From the NCBI RefSeq assembly GCF_028276765.1, contig NZ_JAPYVU010000004.1:1-62774 (forward strand): DNA of 62,774 nt, in the 5' to 3' direction. The translations under genes and the position numbers were made by a program. Position 1 is the stretch's first letter. Each line of letters opens with the position of its first letter. This DNA comes from Sulfurihydrogenibium sp. (GTDB lineage Bacteria; Aquificota; Aquificia; Aquificales; Hydrogenothermaceae). Positions 16,475 to 25,336 of this stretch are shown here, in pieces. The notes under the pieces were generated by a model that saw only the letters and a list, made by a program, of their open reading frames with translations, did no database searches and was not told where the DNA came from.

Positions 16475-16729
16475 ATGGTGGCTTTTGACAAAGAACAAGA
16501 GGTCAGAGAGATTTTAGACAAAGTAAGACCTGCTTTACTTGCAGATGCCGGCAATATTGAGCTTGTTAAAGTTGAAAACGACGAAGTGTTTTTAAAATTA
16601 TACGGCACATGTCAAACATGCCCGGTTGCTGATATGACAATGAAAGATTTGGTAATTTATACTATAAAAGAATCTCTTCCATGGGTTAAGGCTGTAAACA
16701 TTGGAGAAGAAAAATATCAAATAACATGA
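16475..16729 (+). CDS. NFU-type Fe-S carrier (NifU C-terminal domain)
   Basis: The 84-residue protein is a stand-alone NFU domain: EVREILDKVRPALLADAGNIELV, then GTCQTCPVADMTMKD with the CxxC at Cys46 and Cys49 that binds a cluster at a dimer interface. The family consensus has CxxCP followed by Ser or Ala, as here. NFU proteins receive clusters from IscU-type scaffolds and pass them on. It overlaps aroE by four bases (ATGA). Confidence 0.9.
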   Translation: MVAFDKEQEVREILDKVRPALLADAGNIELVKVENDEVFLKLYGTCQTCPVADMTMKDLVIYTIKESLPWVKAVNIGEEKYQIT

Positions 16730-17565
16730 CTTTAGACGGAAATACCTTAGTCTATGGAATATTTGGTTATCCTGTAAAACATTCAAAGTCTCCTACGTTT
16801 CAAACAGCAGCATTCCAACATCTTGGTATAAATGCTGTATACGTACCATTTCAGGTAAAACCTGAAGATATAGAAAAAGCGGTAGAATCTTTAAGAGTTT
16901 TGGATATCAAAGGCGTCAATGTCACAATTCCACACAAAGAAAATGTAATTCCATATCTTAATGAAATCTCAGAAGAAGTCAAAGTAATCAAAGCTGTCAA
17001 CACGATCAAAAATATTGATGGATATCTTATTGGGTACAATACAGATTGGCATGGATTTATTGAAGGTTTAAAAGAAATTATGCCGGATATAGCCGGTAAA
17101 CGAGTTTTAGTCATTGGTGCAGGTGGTTCTTCAAGGGCAATTATCTATGGACTGTTAAACCAAGGAGCCGGGAAAATTTATTTAGCCAACCGAAACATCC
17201 AACGAGCAGAGAATTTGATAGAAGATTTTTCTAACTTTTATAGGATTGTTAAAATGATTATAAAGCCAATCAGTTTAGAGGAGATAAACCGTATTTTAAA
17301 CGAGGTTGAACTTATAGTAAATACAACTTCCGTGGGTCTAAATGAAGATGACCCAGAAATTTTTGATTATGATCTTATTAATTCAAGCCATACAGTCGTA
17401 GATATTATCTATAAAGATACTAAACTGTTACAAAAAGCAAAAGAAAAAAATGCTAAATATCAAAATGGATATCCTATGTTAATTTACCAAGGGGCAAAAT
17501 CTTTTGAAATTTGGACTGGCAAACCGGCACCAATAGAAGTTATGAAAAAGGCTATTGGGGTATAA
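16726..17565 (+). CDS. aroE: Shikimate dehydrogenase
   Basis: The 279-residue enzyme reduces 3-dehydroshikimate with NADPH in the aromatic amino acid pathway. The substrate side shows [17 protein letters not shown] (shikimate-binding Ser pair) and [10 protein letters not shown] with the catalytic Lys. NTDWHGF carries the catalytic Asp, and [11 protein letters not shown] is the nucleotide-binding loop. The length is typical. It overlaps nfu by four bases and is followed after five bases by the yjbQ ATG, so it has been drawn into the Fe-S operon. Confidence 0.96.
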   Translation: MTLDGNTLVYGIFGYPVKHSKSPTFQTAAFQHLGINAVYVPFQVKPEDIEKAVESLRVLDIKGVNVTIPHKENVIPYLNEISEEVKVIKAVNTIKNIDGYLIGYNTDWHGFIEGLKEIMPDIAGKRVLVIGAGGSSRAIIYGLLNQGAGKIYLANRNIQRAENLIEDFSNFYRIVKMIIKPISLEEINRILNEVELIVNTTSVGLNEDDPEIFDYDLINSSHTVVDIIYKDTKLLQKAKEKNAKYQNGYPMLIYQGAKSFEIWTGKPAPIEVMKKAIGV

Positions 17566-17570
17566 AGCTT

Positions 17571-17984
17571 ATGAAAAGCTATACTAAGTATTTGACTTTT
17601 AATACAAAAAACAGGCGTGAAATAATAAGAATTACTGAAGAGGTAGAAAAAGCAGTTAAAGAATCTGAGGTTAAAGAAGGGCTTTGTCTTGTATCTGCAA
17701 TGCATCTGACTGCTTCCGTAATTGTTCAAGATGATGAAGAAGGGCTTCATGAGGATATTTGGAATTGGCTTGATAACTTAGCACCGTTCAAAAAGGATTA
17801 TAAGCACCATTTAACAGGTGAAGATAACGCAGATGCACATCTAAAAAATCTCTTAACTCATCTGCAGGTAGTACTTCCCATCACAAATGGCAAATTAGAC
17901 CTTGGTCCATGGCAAGAGGTTTTTTATGTAGAATATGATGGCCAAAGACCAAAGCGTGTTATTATAAAGATAATTGGAATGTGA
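17571..17984 (+). CDS. YjbQ/UPF0047 family protein
   Basis: The 137-residue protein matches the YjbQ (UPF0047) beta-barrel family, with [54 protein letters not shown] and a C-terminal VIIKIIG. Members bind a metal at a conserved His/Glu/Asp site and are trimeric. Some have been linked to thiamine-phosphate synthase side activity, but the true role is unsettled. The start at 17571 is chosen over an in-frame ATG at 17511, which lies inside aroE, because family members begin with the [14 protein letters not shown] strand. Confidence 0.85.
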   Translation: MKSYTKYLTFNTKNRREIIRITEEVEKAVKESEVKEGLCLVSAMHLTASVIVQDDEEGLHEDIWNWLDNLAPFKKDYKHHLTGEDNADAHLKNLLTHLQVVLPITNGKLDLGPWQEVFYVEYDGQRPKRVIIKIIGM

Positions 17985-18091
17985 TTAAAGTATTATGCCT
18001 CACTTTTAAATAAGCTAAGCATTGAATTAAAATCTAAAAACCATCGAAATAATGAATTTTAAAAAAGATTAATGTTTTTATATATGTTGGC

Positions 18092-18396
18092 GGGTGTTTC
18101 AAAATTTTTATAAGCTTACCTTTCCGTGTTATCCTGAGGCTGTAAGCCGAAGGATCAAAAAATGAGATTCTTCGCCGGCTGCAGAATGTTAAATAGAGTT
18201 CTCTTTTTTTGATATTTATCAGCCAGCTTTTCCTGTCATTTTCCTAATGATGTAAGTCCAAAGGTTCTCCTTTTTTAAACATGGTAAGAATATAAACTGC
18301 CATGATAGTTAATAAGTGAGAGTTAGAAAGAACGAAAATCATTCTCTTTGCTCATAATGACAGAAAGGTAAGCTTAAAAGAATTTTAGAACACTTC
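18092..18396. repeat. Composite of nested family A repeats
   Basis: The outer ends GGGTGTTTCAAAATTTTTA and TAAAAGAATTTTAGAACACTT are inverted copies, as are the adjacent TAAGCTTACCTTTC and GAAAGGTAAGCTTA. Inside are two pairs of degenerate hairpin arms, so one element seems to have inserted into another. It fills most of the 575-bp gap between yjbQ and nuoCD; the remaining 160 bp before nuoCD are AT-rich with no gene I can support. Confidence 0.65.
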
Positions 18397-18559
18397 TTAA
18401 ACAAAAAATTAACTGTGGAGCACTTTTGTGATATCATAAATTCATGTAAATAGAAACCTTCCCAAATCGGTATGACTTATACAAATACTTGATAATTTTC
18501 AAAAAAAAGGTTAAGATTTTATAACACTGTTTTAAAAATTTTTTGAGAGGCAGAAAGGT

Positions 18560-20290
18560 ATGGCATGGATAAGCTTAGAAAAAGCTAAAAAGTTGGAAGA
18601 AAGATTTGGATATCCAAAGGTTTCAGAGGGAAAAGGTGTTGTATCTGTAGAAGTGCCAAAAGATAAATTCATAGAATTTCTAACATTCTTAAAAGAAGAC
18701 CCGGAATATCAATTCAAAATGTTTATAGACCTTACTATAATAGACCATGGAGAAAAAGAAGATCCAAGATTTCAAGGAGTAGTTATTCTATTTTCTCCAA
18801 AAAATCAAGAAAGAATAATCGTCAAAACATGGGCGGAAAACGAAACACTTCCAACCCTTACAAACCTTTGGAAAGGTGCAAAATGGGCTGAAAGAGAAGC
18901 TTGGGATATGTTTGGTATAAAGTTTGAAGGTCATGAAAATTTAGTCAGAATGCTACTTTGGGAGACCTATCCATACCATCCACTTAGAAAAGACTTTCCG
19001 CTTGAAGGTATAAAAGATACTGAGCTACCATCTCTAAATGAATCTTTAAGAGGGGAAAATTTAGAAGGTTTATTTAATTACGATAGAATGCATACAGCTC
19101 TTCCAACAATGGAAGATTTAGAAATAACACAGAAAAAAAGAATGCCGGCAAAAACATCTCAAATAGTGTTAAACTGGGGACCGCTTCACCCTGGAACACA
19201 CGGTACAATTTGGTTTTTATTTGACTTAGATGGTGAATATGTAAAACAATGTGATATTATTATCGGTCAGCTTCATAGAGGTGTTGAAAAGCTTGGCGAA
19301 AATGTCAACTGGCAGCAGTTTATACCTTACACAGACAGAATGGACTATATCGCAGCAATAAATGAAAACCATGCTTATGTTTTAGCAGCAGAAAAAATGC
19401 TTGGGATAGAAGTGCCAGAAAAGGCAAAATGGATTAGAACTATGATGGCAGAACTTTCAAGAATCAATAGCCATCTTCTCTGGCTTGGAACTTATGCCCT
19501 TGACCTTGGTGCTTTGACAATGTTCTTATATACATTCAGAGAAAGAGAAAAAATAATGGATATTATAGAAGGAATTACTGGAGCAAGGTTTACAATAAAT
19601 TACTTTAGAATTGGTGGAGTGTTTGCAGATTTACCATATGGAGCTTTAGATGCTATCGAGCATCTTATAAAAGACCTTCCGCAAAGAATTAATGATTACG
19701 AAACACTCTTAACAAGAAACAGAATTTGGCTATCCAGAAATAAAGATGTATGTGTTATTACAGAAGAGGATGTGTATCAGTATGGTTTAACTGGAGCGGT
19801 AGCAAGAGGTTCTGGCGTCCCTTATGATGTTAGAAAAATAGATAAGTATGATGCCTATGGAGAAGTTGAGTTTGATATTCCCGTTGGAGAAAAAGGTGAT
19901 TCTTACGATAGATACTTAGTAAGAATGGAAGAGATGAGACAAAGCATAAGAATAATACAGCAATGTATAGCTAAACTTAGAAAAATGTCTAAAAATGACC
20001 CTTACTTCTTCCAAACACCGGATGAGAAGAAGCTAAAAGTAACAATAGATGGTAGAGGAATGAAACTTCCGGCTGGTGAAACTTACGCATCATCAGATAA
20101 CCCAAGAGGTGAGCTTGGATTTTATATCTACAATAAAAAAGATGGATTAAAAGCTCACAGAATGAGAATTAGGTCTGGAGCATTTTATAATCTACAAGTA
20201 TTTACAAAAGCTATCATTGGAAGACCGATTGCAGACGCAATTACTTTACTTTCAACTATAGACCCAGTCGTTGGAGAAACGGATAGATAG
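18560..20290 (+). CDS. nuoCD: NADH dehydrogenase (complex I) subunit C/D fusion
   Basis: The 576-residue protein joins NuoC (about 1-165, with ERIIVKTWAENETLPT and AEREAWDMFGIKFEGH) to NuoD (about 190-576, with NWGPLHPGTHGTIWFLFDLDGE, EKLGENVNWQQF and DRMDYIAA). NuoD forms most of the quinone-binding cavity next to NuoB. It ends in the conserved IGRPIADAITLLSTIDPVVGETDR-like tail, so it is full length. The start has GAGAGG 8-12 bases upstream. nuoI follows after 12 bases. nuoA, nuoB and the membrane arm are absent here. Confidence 0.93.
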   Translation: MAWISLEKAKKLEERFGYPKVSEGKGVVSVEVPKDKFIEFLTFLKEDPEYQFKMFIDLTIIDHGEKEDPRFQGVVILFSPKNQERIIVKTWAENETLPTLTNLWKGAKWAEREAWDMFGIKFEGHENLVRMLLWETYPYHPLRKDFPLEGIKDTELPSLNESLRGENLEGLFNYDRMHTALPTMEDLEITQKKRMPAKTSQIVLNWGPLHPGTHGTIWFLFDLDGEYVKQCDIIIGQLHRGVEKLGENVNWQQFIPYTDRMDYIAAINENHAYVLAAEKMLGIEVPEKAKWIRTMMAELSRINSHLLWLGTYALDLGALTMFLYTFREREKIMDIIEGITGARFTINYFRIGGVFADLPYGALDAIEHLIKDLPQRINDYETLLTRNRIWLSRNKDVCVITEEDVYQYGLTGAVARGSGVPYDVRKIDKYDAYGEVEFDIPVGEKGDSYDRYLVRMEEMRQSIRIIQQCIAKLRKMSKNDPYFFQTPDEKKLKVTIDGRGMKLPAGETYASSDNPRGELGFYIYNKKDGLKAHRMRIRSGAFYNLQVFTKAIIGRPIADAITLLSTIDPVVGETDR

Positions 20291-20302
20291 GAGGTTTTAA
20301 AC

Positions 20303-20995
20303 ATGGGAATTAAAAAAGTAGGAGCAAAACCGCAAACACTTGTAGAAAAAATATTTTTCTTAGATTTTATAAAAGGATTAAAAACTACAATAAAGCATCT
20401 TTGGAAAAAGGTAATAACTGTTGACTTTCCTTACGAAGTTGTTACTCCACCGATAAGATTTAGAGGAATTCACGGACTTAGAACAGTGGATGGAACAGAA
20501 AATCCTGAGTTTGATAGCTGGGTTAAAAGATTGAAGATTAAGCCACCAGAACCGGGAGAAACGAGATGTATTGCTTGTAAGTTTTGTCAGGCAGCTTGTC
20601 CAGTACCGGAGCTTTTTGATATTCAATCGGAAAAACTTGATGTTCCAGAAGACCATCCACATTATGGTTTAAAAGTAATGACAGTTTTTAACATGGATTT
20701 ATCTAAATGTACATTCTGCGGTTTATGCACCCAAGCATGCCCGACCGATTGTATCATCATGACGGATATATACGACCTTTCATCTTACACAAGAAAAAGC
20801 TGGGTTTTAGATAAAGATGTACTAACTCAGATAGCAAATGATTTTGTTGCAAGAAGAGGAAAAGAAAAGTTTGATGAAAAATCAGCATGGAGAGAAGACC
20901 AAAAATTATGGCCGGAATACGATAAAACAAGAGAAAGACTTTGGGACTTTAACATGCCAAGGCTTGGTCCTAACTACCAAGACCAAACAGCTTAG
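20303..20995 (+). CDS. nuoI: NADH dehydrogenase (complex I) subunit I
   Basis: The 230-residue ferredoxin-like subunit carries clusters N6a and N6b. The two 4Fe-4S motifs are CIACKFCQAACP (Cys89, 92, 95, 99) and CTFCGLCTQACP (Cys136, 139, 142, 146). It is longer than E. coli NuoI (180 residues), with an N-terminal amphipathic helix region and a C-terminal extension past residue 165. It follows nuoCD after an AGGAGG and its stop touches the ATG of the methyltransferase gene. Confidence 0.94.
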   Translation: MGIKKVGAKPQTLVEKIFFLDFIKGLKTTIKHLWKKVITVDFPYEVVTPPIRFRGIHGLRTVDGTENPEFDSWVKRLKIKPPEPGETRCIACKFCQAACPVPELFDIQSEKLDVPEDHPHYGLKVMTVFNMDLSKCTFCGLCTQACPTDCIIMTDIYDLSSYTRKSWVLDKDVLTQIANDFVARRGKEKFDEKSAWREDQKLWPEYDKTRERLWDFNMPRLGPNYQDQTA

Positions 20996-22150
20996 ATGCA
21001 ATTAACCGGAAAAGAAGAGTTAATCAATATAATTAAACAAAAAATTCAGCAAGAAGGGGCTATCTCCTTTAAAGATTTTATGGAGATGGCTCTTTATTAT
21101 CCAAATCTTGGATATTACACATCAGAAAAAGAAAAAATCGGAGGACATGGAGACTTTTATACATCAAGCGAGTTAGACCCTGCCTTTGGAAATCTTCTTG
21201 CAAAACAGTTTAATGAAATTTATGAAAATTACTTTAAAAATCAAAAATTTCAGATAGTTGAAGTAGGTTCTGGAAAAGGATATCTTGCTTATGATGTTTT
21301 ATCTTACATAAAAAATAACTATCCAAATTTGTATAAAATTTTAGAATTCATCTCAGTTGAAAAATCTCCATACCACAGAGACTATCAGAAAAAGCTTTTA
21401 AAAGATTTTGATAATGTATCTTTCTATGAAGATTTAACAGAAATTGACAATATCAATGGCATCATATACTCAAACGAGCTTTTTGATGCATTACCTGTTC
21501 ATCTAATTAGGAAAATAAACGGCAAAATATTTGAAGTTTATATAACATTGGAAGGCGATGACATAAAAGAAGTTTTAAAAGAGCTACAGAGGGAGATTTT
21601 GCAGTATTTAAAAGATTTAAACATTGATATTCCGGAAGGAATGACAACAGAAATAAATCTGTATGCTAAGGATTTAATACAAGAAATTGGAAATAAATTA
21701 GAAAAAGGCTTTGTCTTTACAGTAGATTATGGCTATCCATCAAAAGAACTCTATAAACCATACAGAATGAGAGGAACGCTTCTTTGTTATTATAAACACA
21801 CATACAATGAAAACTTTTATCAAAATGTTGGTCTTCAAGATATAACATCTCATGTTAATTTTTCTGCACTGGTTTACTATGGTAAAAAATCCAAGCTTGA
21901 TTTTGTAGGCTTTACAGACCAAGCACACTTTTTAATCAGTCTTGGCTTGATGGATATTTTTCAAGAGCTGCAAGAAAAAGGAGATTACAAATCTTACGAG
22001 AGATTAAACAGATTAAAAACCTTAATCTTACCAAAGGGAATGGGAGAAAAGTTTAAAATTTTGATTCAATCAAAAAATATACAAAATCCAAATCTTACAG
22101 GACTTAAAAACCTTCCATATGAAAGCGATAGGTACAAAATAGAGGTGTAA
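20996..22150 (+). CDS. MidA/NDUFAF7-family SAM-dependent methyltransferase
   Basis: This 384-residue protein belongs to the DUF185/COG1565 methyltransferase family. It shows ISFKDFMEMALYYPNLGYY, GGHGDFYTSSELDPAFG, the SAM-binding VEVGSGKGYL (about 80-89) and NELFDALPVHL. Human NDUFAF7 dimethylates an arginine of NDUFS2, the NuoD homologue, early in complex I assembly. Here the gene starts at the base after the nuoI stop and two genes after nuoCD, so an equivalent role on NuoCD is a reasonable inference from context; it is not proven for bacteria from this sequence alone. Confidence 0.88.
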   Translation: MQLTGKEELINIIKQKIQQEGAISFKDFMEMALYYPNLGYYTSEKEKIGGHGDFYTSSELDPAFGNLLAKQFNEIYENYFKNQKFQIVEVGSGKGYLAYDVLSYIKNNYPNLYKILEFISVEKSPYHRDYQKKLLKDFDNVSFYEDLTEIDNINGIIYSNELFDALPVHLIRKINGKIFEVYITLEGDDIKEVLKELQREILQYLKDLNIDIPEGMTTEINLYAKDLIQEIGNKLEKGFVFTVDYGYPSKELYKPYRMRGTLLCYYKHTYNENFYQNVGLQDITSHVNFSALVYYGKKSKLDFVGFTDQAHFLISLGLMDIFQELQEKGDYKSYERLNRLKTLILPKGMGEKFKILIQSKNIQNPNLTGLKNLPYESDRYKIEV

Positions 22151-22151
22151 A

Positions 22152-22523
22152 ATGCTTTATAATTTTATAGTTGGTTTTTCGTTTTTACTGATTGCTACCT
22201 TTTCTTACTGGTACTCTTCAAAGCTTGCTGTCTATAAAAATACTTCTTTCTTTTTGTCCTTTTTAGTTGTGCTAATAAGCTATACGATAGCAGGCTCTTT
22301 TAAGCTTCTGTCTGAAAAATATTTATCTCATTACTCACTTATTTTGATGTTTACACTACTTATTTTTGTGCAGATTTATCTTGGTAAAATTTTATTCAAA
22401 GAAAACTTTAAAAAGTCAGCTATTGCAAGTATTTTATCCATTGTGGTAACCATCATCATAGGCTTACCAATTCTTGTTTTGGCTGGGATAGCTTTGACTT
22501 ATCTTAATATAAAACAGGGGTAG
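22152..22523 (+). CDS. Small integral membrane protein, unknown
   Basis: The 123-residue protein is almost entirely hydrophobic, with four predicted membrane helices (about 4-22, 31-52, 60-80 and 88-118). I recognise no family. It lies one base after the methyltransferase gene and ends the nuo run, so it may be co-expressed with complex I assembly genes. No charged intramembrane residues typical of Nuo membrane subunits are evident, so it is not an obvious NuoA or NuoK. Confidence 0.6.
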   Translation: MLYNFIVGFSFLLIATFSYWYSSKLAVYKNTSFFLSFLVVLISYTIAGSFKLLSEKYLSHYSLILMFTLLIFVQIYLGKILFKENFKKSAIASILSIVVTIIIGLPILVLAGIALTYLNIKQG

Positions 22524-22585
22524 AATAAAAAAATCATTTAATCACAACGGCAGAGCATCGTCTACAAACTTTATAATCTACTATA

Positions 22586-22780
22586 AGAGAGTGCTTTAAA
22601 ATTCTAATTAAATCGAAAAATTAATTGACCTTTTGTCGTCATTTTAAAACCATGAGAAGAATCTCTGCCTTTTACCTCTAACTTATTCAGGGGGTAAAGT
22701 TGTTCTAAAAATCCATATCTTCTTTCCGAGCGAAGCAAGGAATCTCCTGTTTTTCTTTTCAAAAAATCAAACACTGTTTG
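22586..22780. repeat. Degenerate family A-type repeats
   Basis: Decayed arms are visible: GTCGTCATTTTAAAACC ... GAAGAATCTC and AAGTTGTTCTAAAAATCC followed by TTTCCGAGCGAAGCAAGGAATCTCC. They fill the 321-bp gap before mdh together with a short AT-rich promoter region. No coding frame is supported. Confidence 0.5.
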
Positions 22781-22844
22781 ATTGACAAAATTCAAATGTC
22801 GTTATATCCTAATTATACAAATTTTTGCTCAAGGAGGCTTTAAA

Positions 22845-23843
22845 ATGGGAGAGTATAAAAGACCAACTGTTTCCATCGTGGGAGCGGGGAATGTTGGGGA
22901 GCATGTAGCGAATTTAATAGCAATCAAAGAATTAGCAAATATAAAACTTTTTGATTTACCTAGGAAAACAGAAGACAGAACTTTTGAAGTTGTAAAAGGA
23001 AAAGCTCTTGATATTAAACAAATGGCTGCAGCTCTTGGAGTTGATGTTGATATAAAAGGATACAATGTTACTCCGGATGGTCAAGGTTATGAGCCAATGA
23101 AAGATTCAGATATAGTTGTAATAACAGCCGGATTTCCAAGAAGACCTGGAATGAGTAGAGATGATTTACTTACAGCAAACGTTAATATCATAAGAACAGT
23201 AGCAGAAAGAATAGCATTGTATGCACCAAACGCCGTTGTTATAGTAGTTTCAAATCCGGTTGACGTTTTAACCTATGCAACGTTAAAAATCACCGGTTTT
23301 AGCAAGCATAGAGTTTTAGGAATGGCTGGAGTTCTTGATACAGCAAGATTTAAAACTTTCATATCTCAAGAGCTTAAGGTCTCTGTATCTAATATAAACT
23401 GCTTTGTTCTTGGTAGCCATGGAGACGATATGGTTCCTTTAATTTCTGTTTCAAACGTTGGAGGGATTCCGCTCAAGAAATTATTTACAGAAGAAAAACT
23501 GAAAGAGCTTATAGATAGAACAAAATATGGGGGAGGGGAGATTGTTAACTTAATGGGAACCTCTGCCTACCATGCACCCGGCGCTTCTGTCGTTGAAATG
23601 GTAGAAGCAATCTTAAAAGATAAAAAAGAGATTATGCCATGTTCTATTTATTTAGAAGGAGAAGATGCAAGATTTTATGAAGCTTACGATATTTGTATTG
23701 GTTTACCGGTTAAAGTTGGTGCCCATGGATGGGAGGAAGTGCTAAAAGTAGAGTTAAGCCAAGAAGAAAAAGCAATGTGGGAATCTTCAGTTAAATCTGT
23801 AAAATCAGGAATTGAGAGAATAAAAGAGTTAAAATTAATATAA
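22845..23843 (+). CDS. mdh: Malate dehydrogenase
   Basis: The 332-residue NAD(P)-dependent enzyme interconverts malate and oxaloacetate. It shows SIVGAGNVGEHVA (Rossmann loop), the substrate loop RRPGMSRDDLL whose Arg discriminates malate from lactate, and LGSHGDDMVPL with the catalytic His. The ATG at 22845 is preferred over the longer frame from 22782 because AAGGAGG (22831-22837) is correctly placed and homologues start here. In a reductive TCA cycle it runs toward malate. The stop codon lies inside a hairpin that leads to the fumA ribosome-binding site. Confidence 0.95.
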   Translation: MGEYKRPTVSIVGAGNVGEHVANLIAIKELANIKLFDLPRKTEDRTFEVVKGKALDIKQMAAALGVDVDIKGYNVTPDGQGYEPMKDSDIVVITAGFPRRPGMSRDDLLTANVNIIRTVAERIALYAPNAVVIVVSNPVDVLTYATLKITGFSKHRVLGMAGVLDTARFKTFISQELKVSVSNINCFVLGSHGDDMVPLISVSNVGGIPLKKLFTEEKLKELIDRTKYGGGEIVNLMGTSAYHAPGASVVEMVEAILKDKKEIMPCSIYLEGEDARFYEAYDICIGLPVKVGAHGWEEVLKVELSQEEKAMWESSVKSVKSGIERIKELKLI

Positions 23844-23857
23844 GCTTTGCTTATATT
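23837..23857 (+). promoter_or_regulatory. Intercistronic hairpin abutting the fumA ribosome-binding site
   Basis: AATATAAGC (23837-23845), a TTT loop and GCTTATATT (23849-23857) form a perfect 9-bp hairpin. It contains the mdh stop codon and is directly followed by the GGAGG (23858-23862) of the TTG-started fumA. It could tune translation of the downstream gene or protect a processed mRNA end. It lacks a T-run, so it is not a terminator. Confidence 0.5.
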
Positions 23858-23871
23858 GGAGGTAGAAACCT

Positions 23872-24717
23872 TTGAGAGAAATACACGTTAATGAAATCAT
23901 AGATAAAGTTAAAAATCTTGTAATGGATAGTGAATACAAGCTTCCAGAGGATTTTATTCAAGCAATAAAAATAGCCAAAGAAAAAGAAGAATCTCCACTT
24001 GGAAGAGAAATATTAGATGAAATTTTAAAGAATGCGCAAGTATCAGAAAAAGAGCAAGTAGCTTATTGTCAAGATACTGGATATCCTGTATTTTTTGTGG
24101 AAGTCGGTCAGGATGTTAAGATTGTTGGCGGAAGTTTGAGAGAAGCTATAAATGAAGGTGTTAGAAGAGCTACAAAAGAAGGTTATCTAAGAGCATCCTT
24201 AGCTTATGACCCAATTTTTGACAGAAAAAACACAGGAGACAATACTCCGGCTTTAATATACTTTGATATTGTGCCGGGAGATAAAATAAATATCAAATTT
24301 GCTGCAAAAGGTGGCGGGTCTGAAAATCAAAGTAAACAAGCTATGTTAAAGCCGGCAGATGGATTGGAAGGGGTTAAAAAATTTATTCTTCAATCTATAG
24401 CCAATGCAGGTCCAAATGCATGTCCACCATTTACAGTAGGAGTTGGTATAGGCGGAACTTTTGATTATTCTGCAGTATTGGCTAAAAAATCTCTTTTTAG
24501 ACATATTGGAGAACGTCATCCGGACCCAAGAATAGCAAAATTAGAAGAAGAGCTTATAGAGCTTGCAAACCAGCTTGGGGTTGGACCACTTGGATTTGGT
24601 GGAACAACAACGGTTGTGGACGTAAAAATTGAAATCGCACCTTGTCATATTGCTTCCTTGCCGGTTGCTGTTAATATCCAATGTCATGCAGCAAGACATA
24701 AAGAGATAGAAATATAG
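23872..24717 (+). CDS. Fumarate hydratase class I, alpha subunit
   Basis: The 281-residue protein is the N-terminal half of class I fumarase, here a separate subunit. Three cysteines sit in the 4Fe-4S contexts YCQDTGYPVFF (Cys66), PNACPPFTVGVGIGGT (Cys184) and IEIAPCHIASLP (Cys258). The enzyme hydrates fumarate to malate, or the reverse in the reductive cycle. It starts with TTG; GGAGG is nine bases upstream and no in-frame ATG is nearby. The beta subunit follows after 10 bases. Separate subunits are typical of anaerobes, archaea and Aquificota. Confidence 0.93.
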   Translation: MREIHVNEIIDKVKNLVMDSEYKLPEDFIQAIKIAKEKEESPLGREILDEILKNAQVSEKEQVAYCQDTGYPVFFVEVGQDVKIVGGSLREAINEGVRRATKEGYLRASLAYDPIFDRKNTGDNTPALIYFDIVPGDKINIKFAAKGGGSENQSKQAMLKPADGLEGVKKFILQSIANAGPNACPPFTVGVGIGGTFDYSAVLAKKSLFRHIGERHPDPRIAKLEEELIELANQLGVGPLGFGGTTTVVDVKIEIAPCHIASLPVAVNIQCHAARHKEIEI

Positions 24718-24727
24718 GAGTTTGACT

Positions 24728-25291
24728 ATGGTAGAAGCTAAAATAATTACAACACCTTTAACAGACGAAGTTATAGAAAATCTAAGAGCCGGAGATAAAG
24801 TCTTAATAAACGGTTGGGTCTATACAGCAAGAGATGCAGCACATAAAAGAATGCTTGAAGAGTATGAAAAAACTGGAAAATTGCCTTTTGACGTAAAAGG
24901 TCAGGTCATTTATTACGTTGGACCTACACCGGCAAAACCGGGTCAAGTAATAGGTTCGGTAGGACCTACAACAGCTTACAGAATGGACAAATACACTCCA
25001 AAACTTCTTGAGCTTGGACTAAAAGGAACTATCGGTAAAGGCTGGAGAGGTCCGGAAGTAAAGGAGGCTTTAAAGAAATATAAAGCAGTATACTTTGCTG
25101 CTTACGGTGGAACGGCAGCACTTTTATCTAAACATATTACAAAGGTAGAAATGGTAGCATACGAAGATTTAGGACCGGAGGCAATCAGAAAGCTATATTT
25201 TGAGAATTTTCCTGTGATTGTTGCTAATGATATATATGGTGGAGATGTCTTTGAAGAAGGTCAAAAGAAGTATAGGAAGCTGGTGATTTAA
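24728..25291 (+). CDS. Fumarate hydratase class I, beta subunit
   Basis: The 187-residue protein corresponds to the C-terminal domain of class I fumarase, with INGWVYTARDAAHKRM, YVGPTPAKPGQVIGSVGPTT, RMDKYTPKLLELGLKGTIGKG and AAYGGTAALLSKHI. It completes the active site with the alpha subunit. The ATG at 24728 is chosen over a TTG at 24722 because AGGAG (24716-24720) is seven bases before it. It is part of the mdh-fumA-fumB run. Confidence 0.93.
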   Translation: MVEAKIITTPLTDEVIENLRAGDKVLINGWVYTARDAAHKRMLEEYEKTGKLPFDVKGQVIYYVGPTPAKPGQVIGSVGPTTAYRMDKYTPKLLELGLKGTIGKGWRGPEVKEALKKYKAVYFAAYGGTAALLSKHITKVEMVAYEDLGPEAIRKLYFENFPVIVANDIYGGDVFEEGQKKYRKLVI

Positions 25292-25336
25292 ATTCAATTA
25301 AAAATGTCCTTAGCTAATCATTGAGGAAAAGGTGGA

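Noticed and set aside
22782..22844. N-terminal extension of malate dehydrogenase
   Set aside because: The ribosome-binding site AAGGAGG and the family start both point to 22845; the extra residues overlap repeat and promoter DNA.
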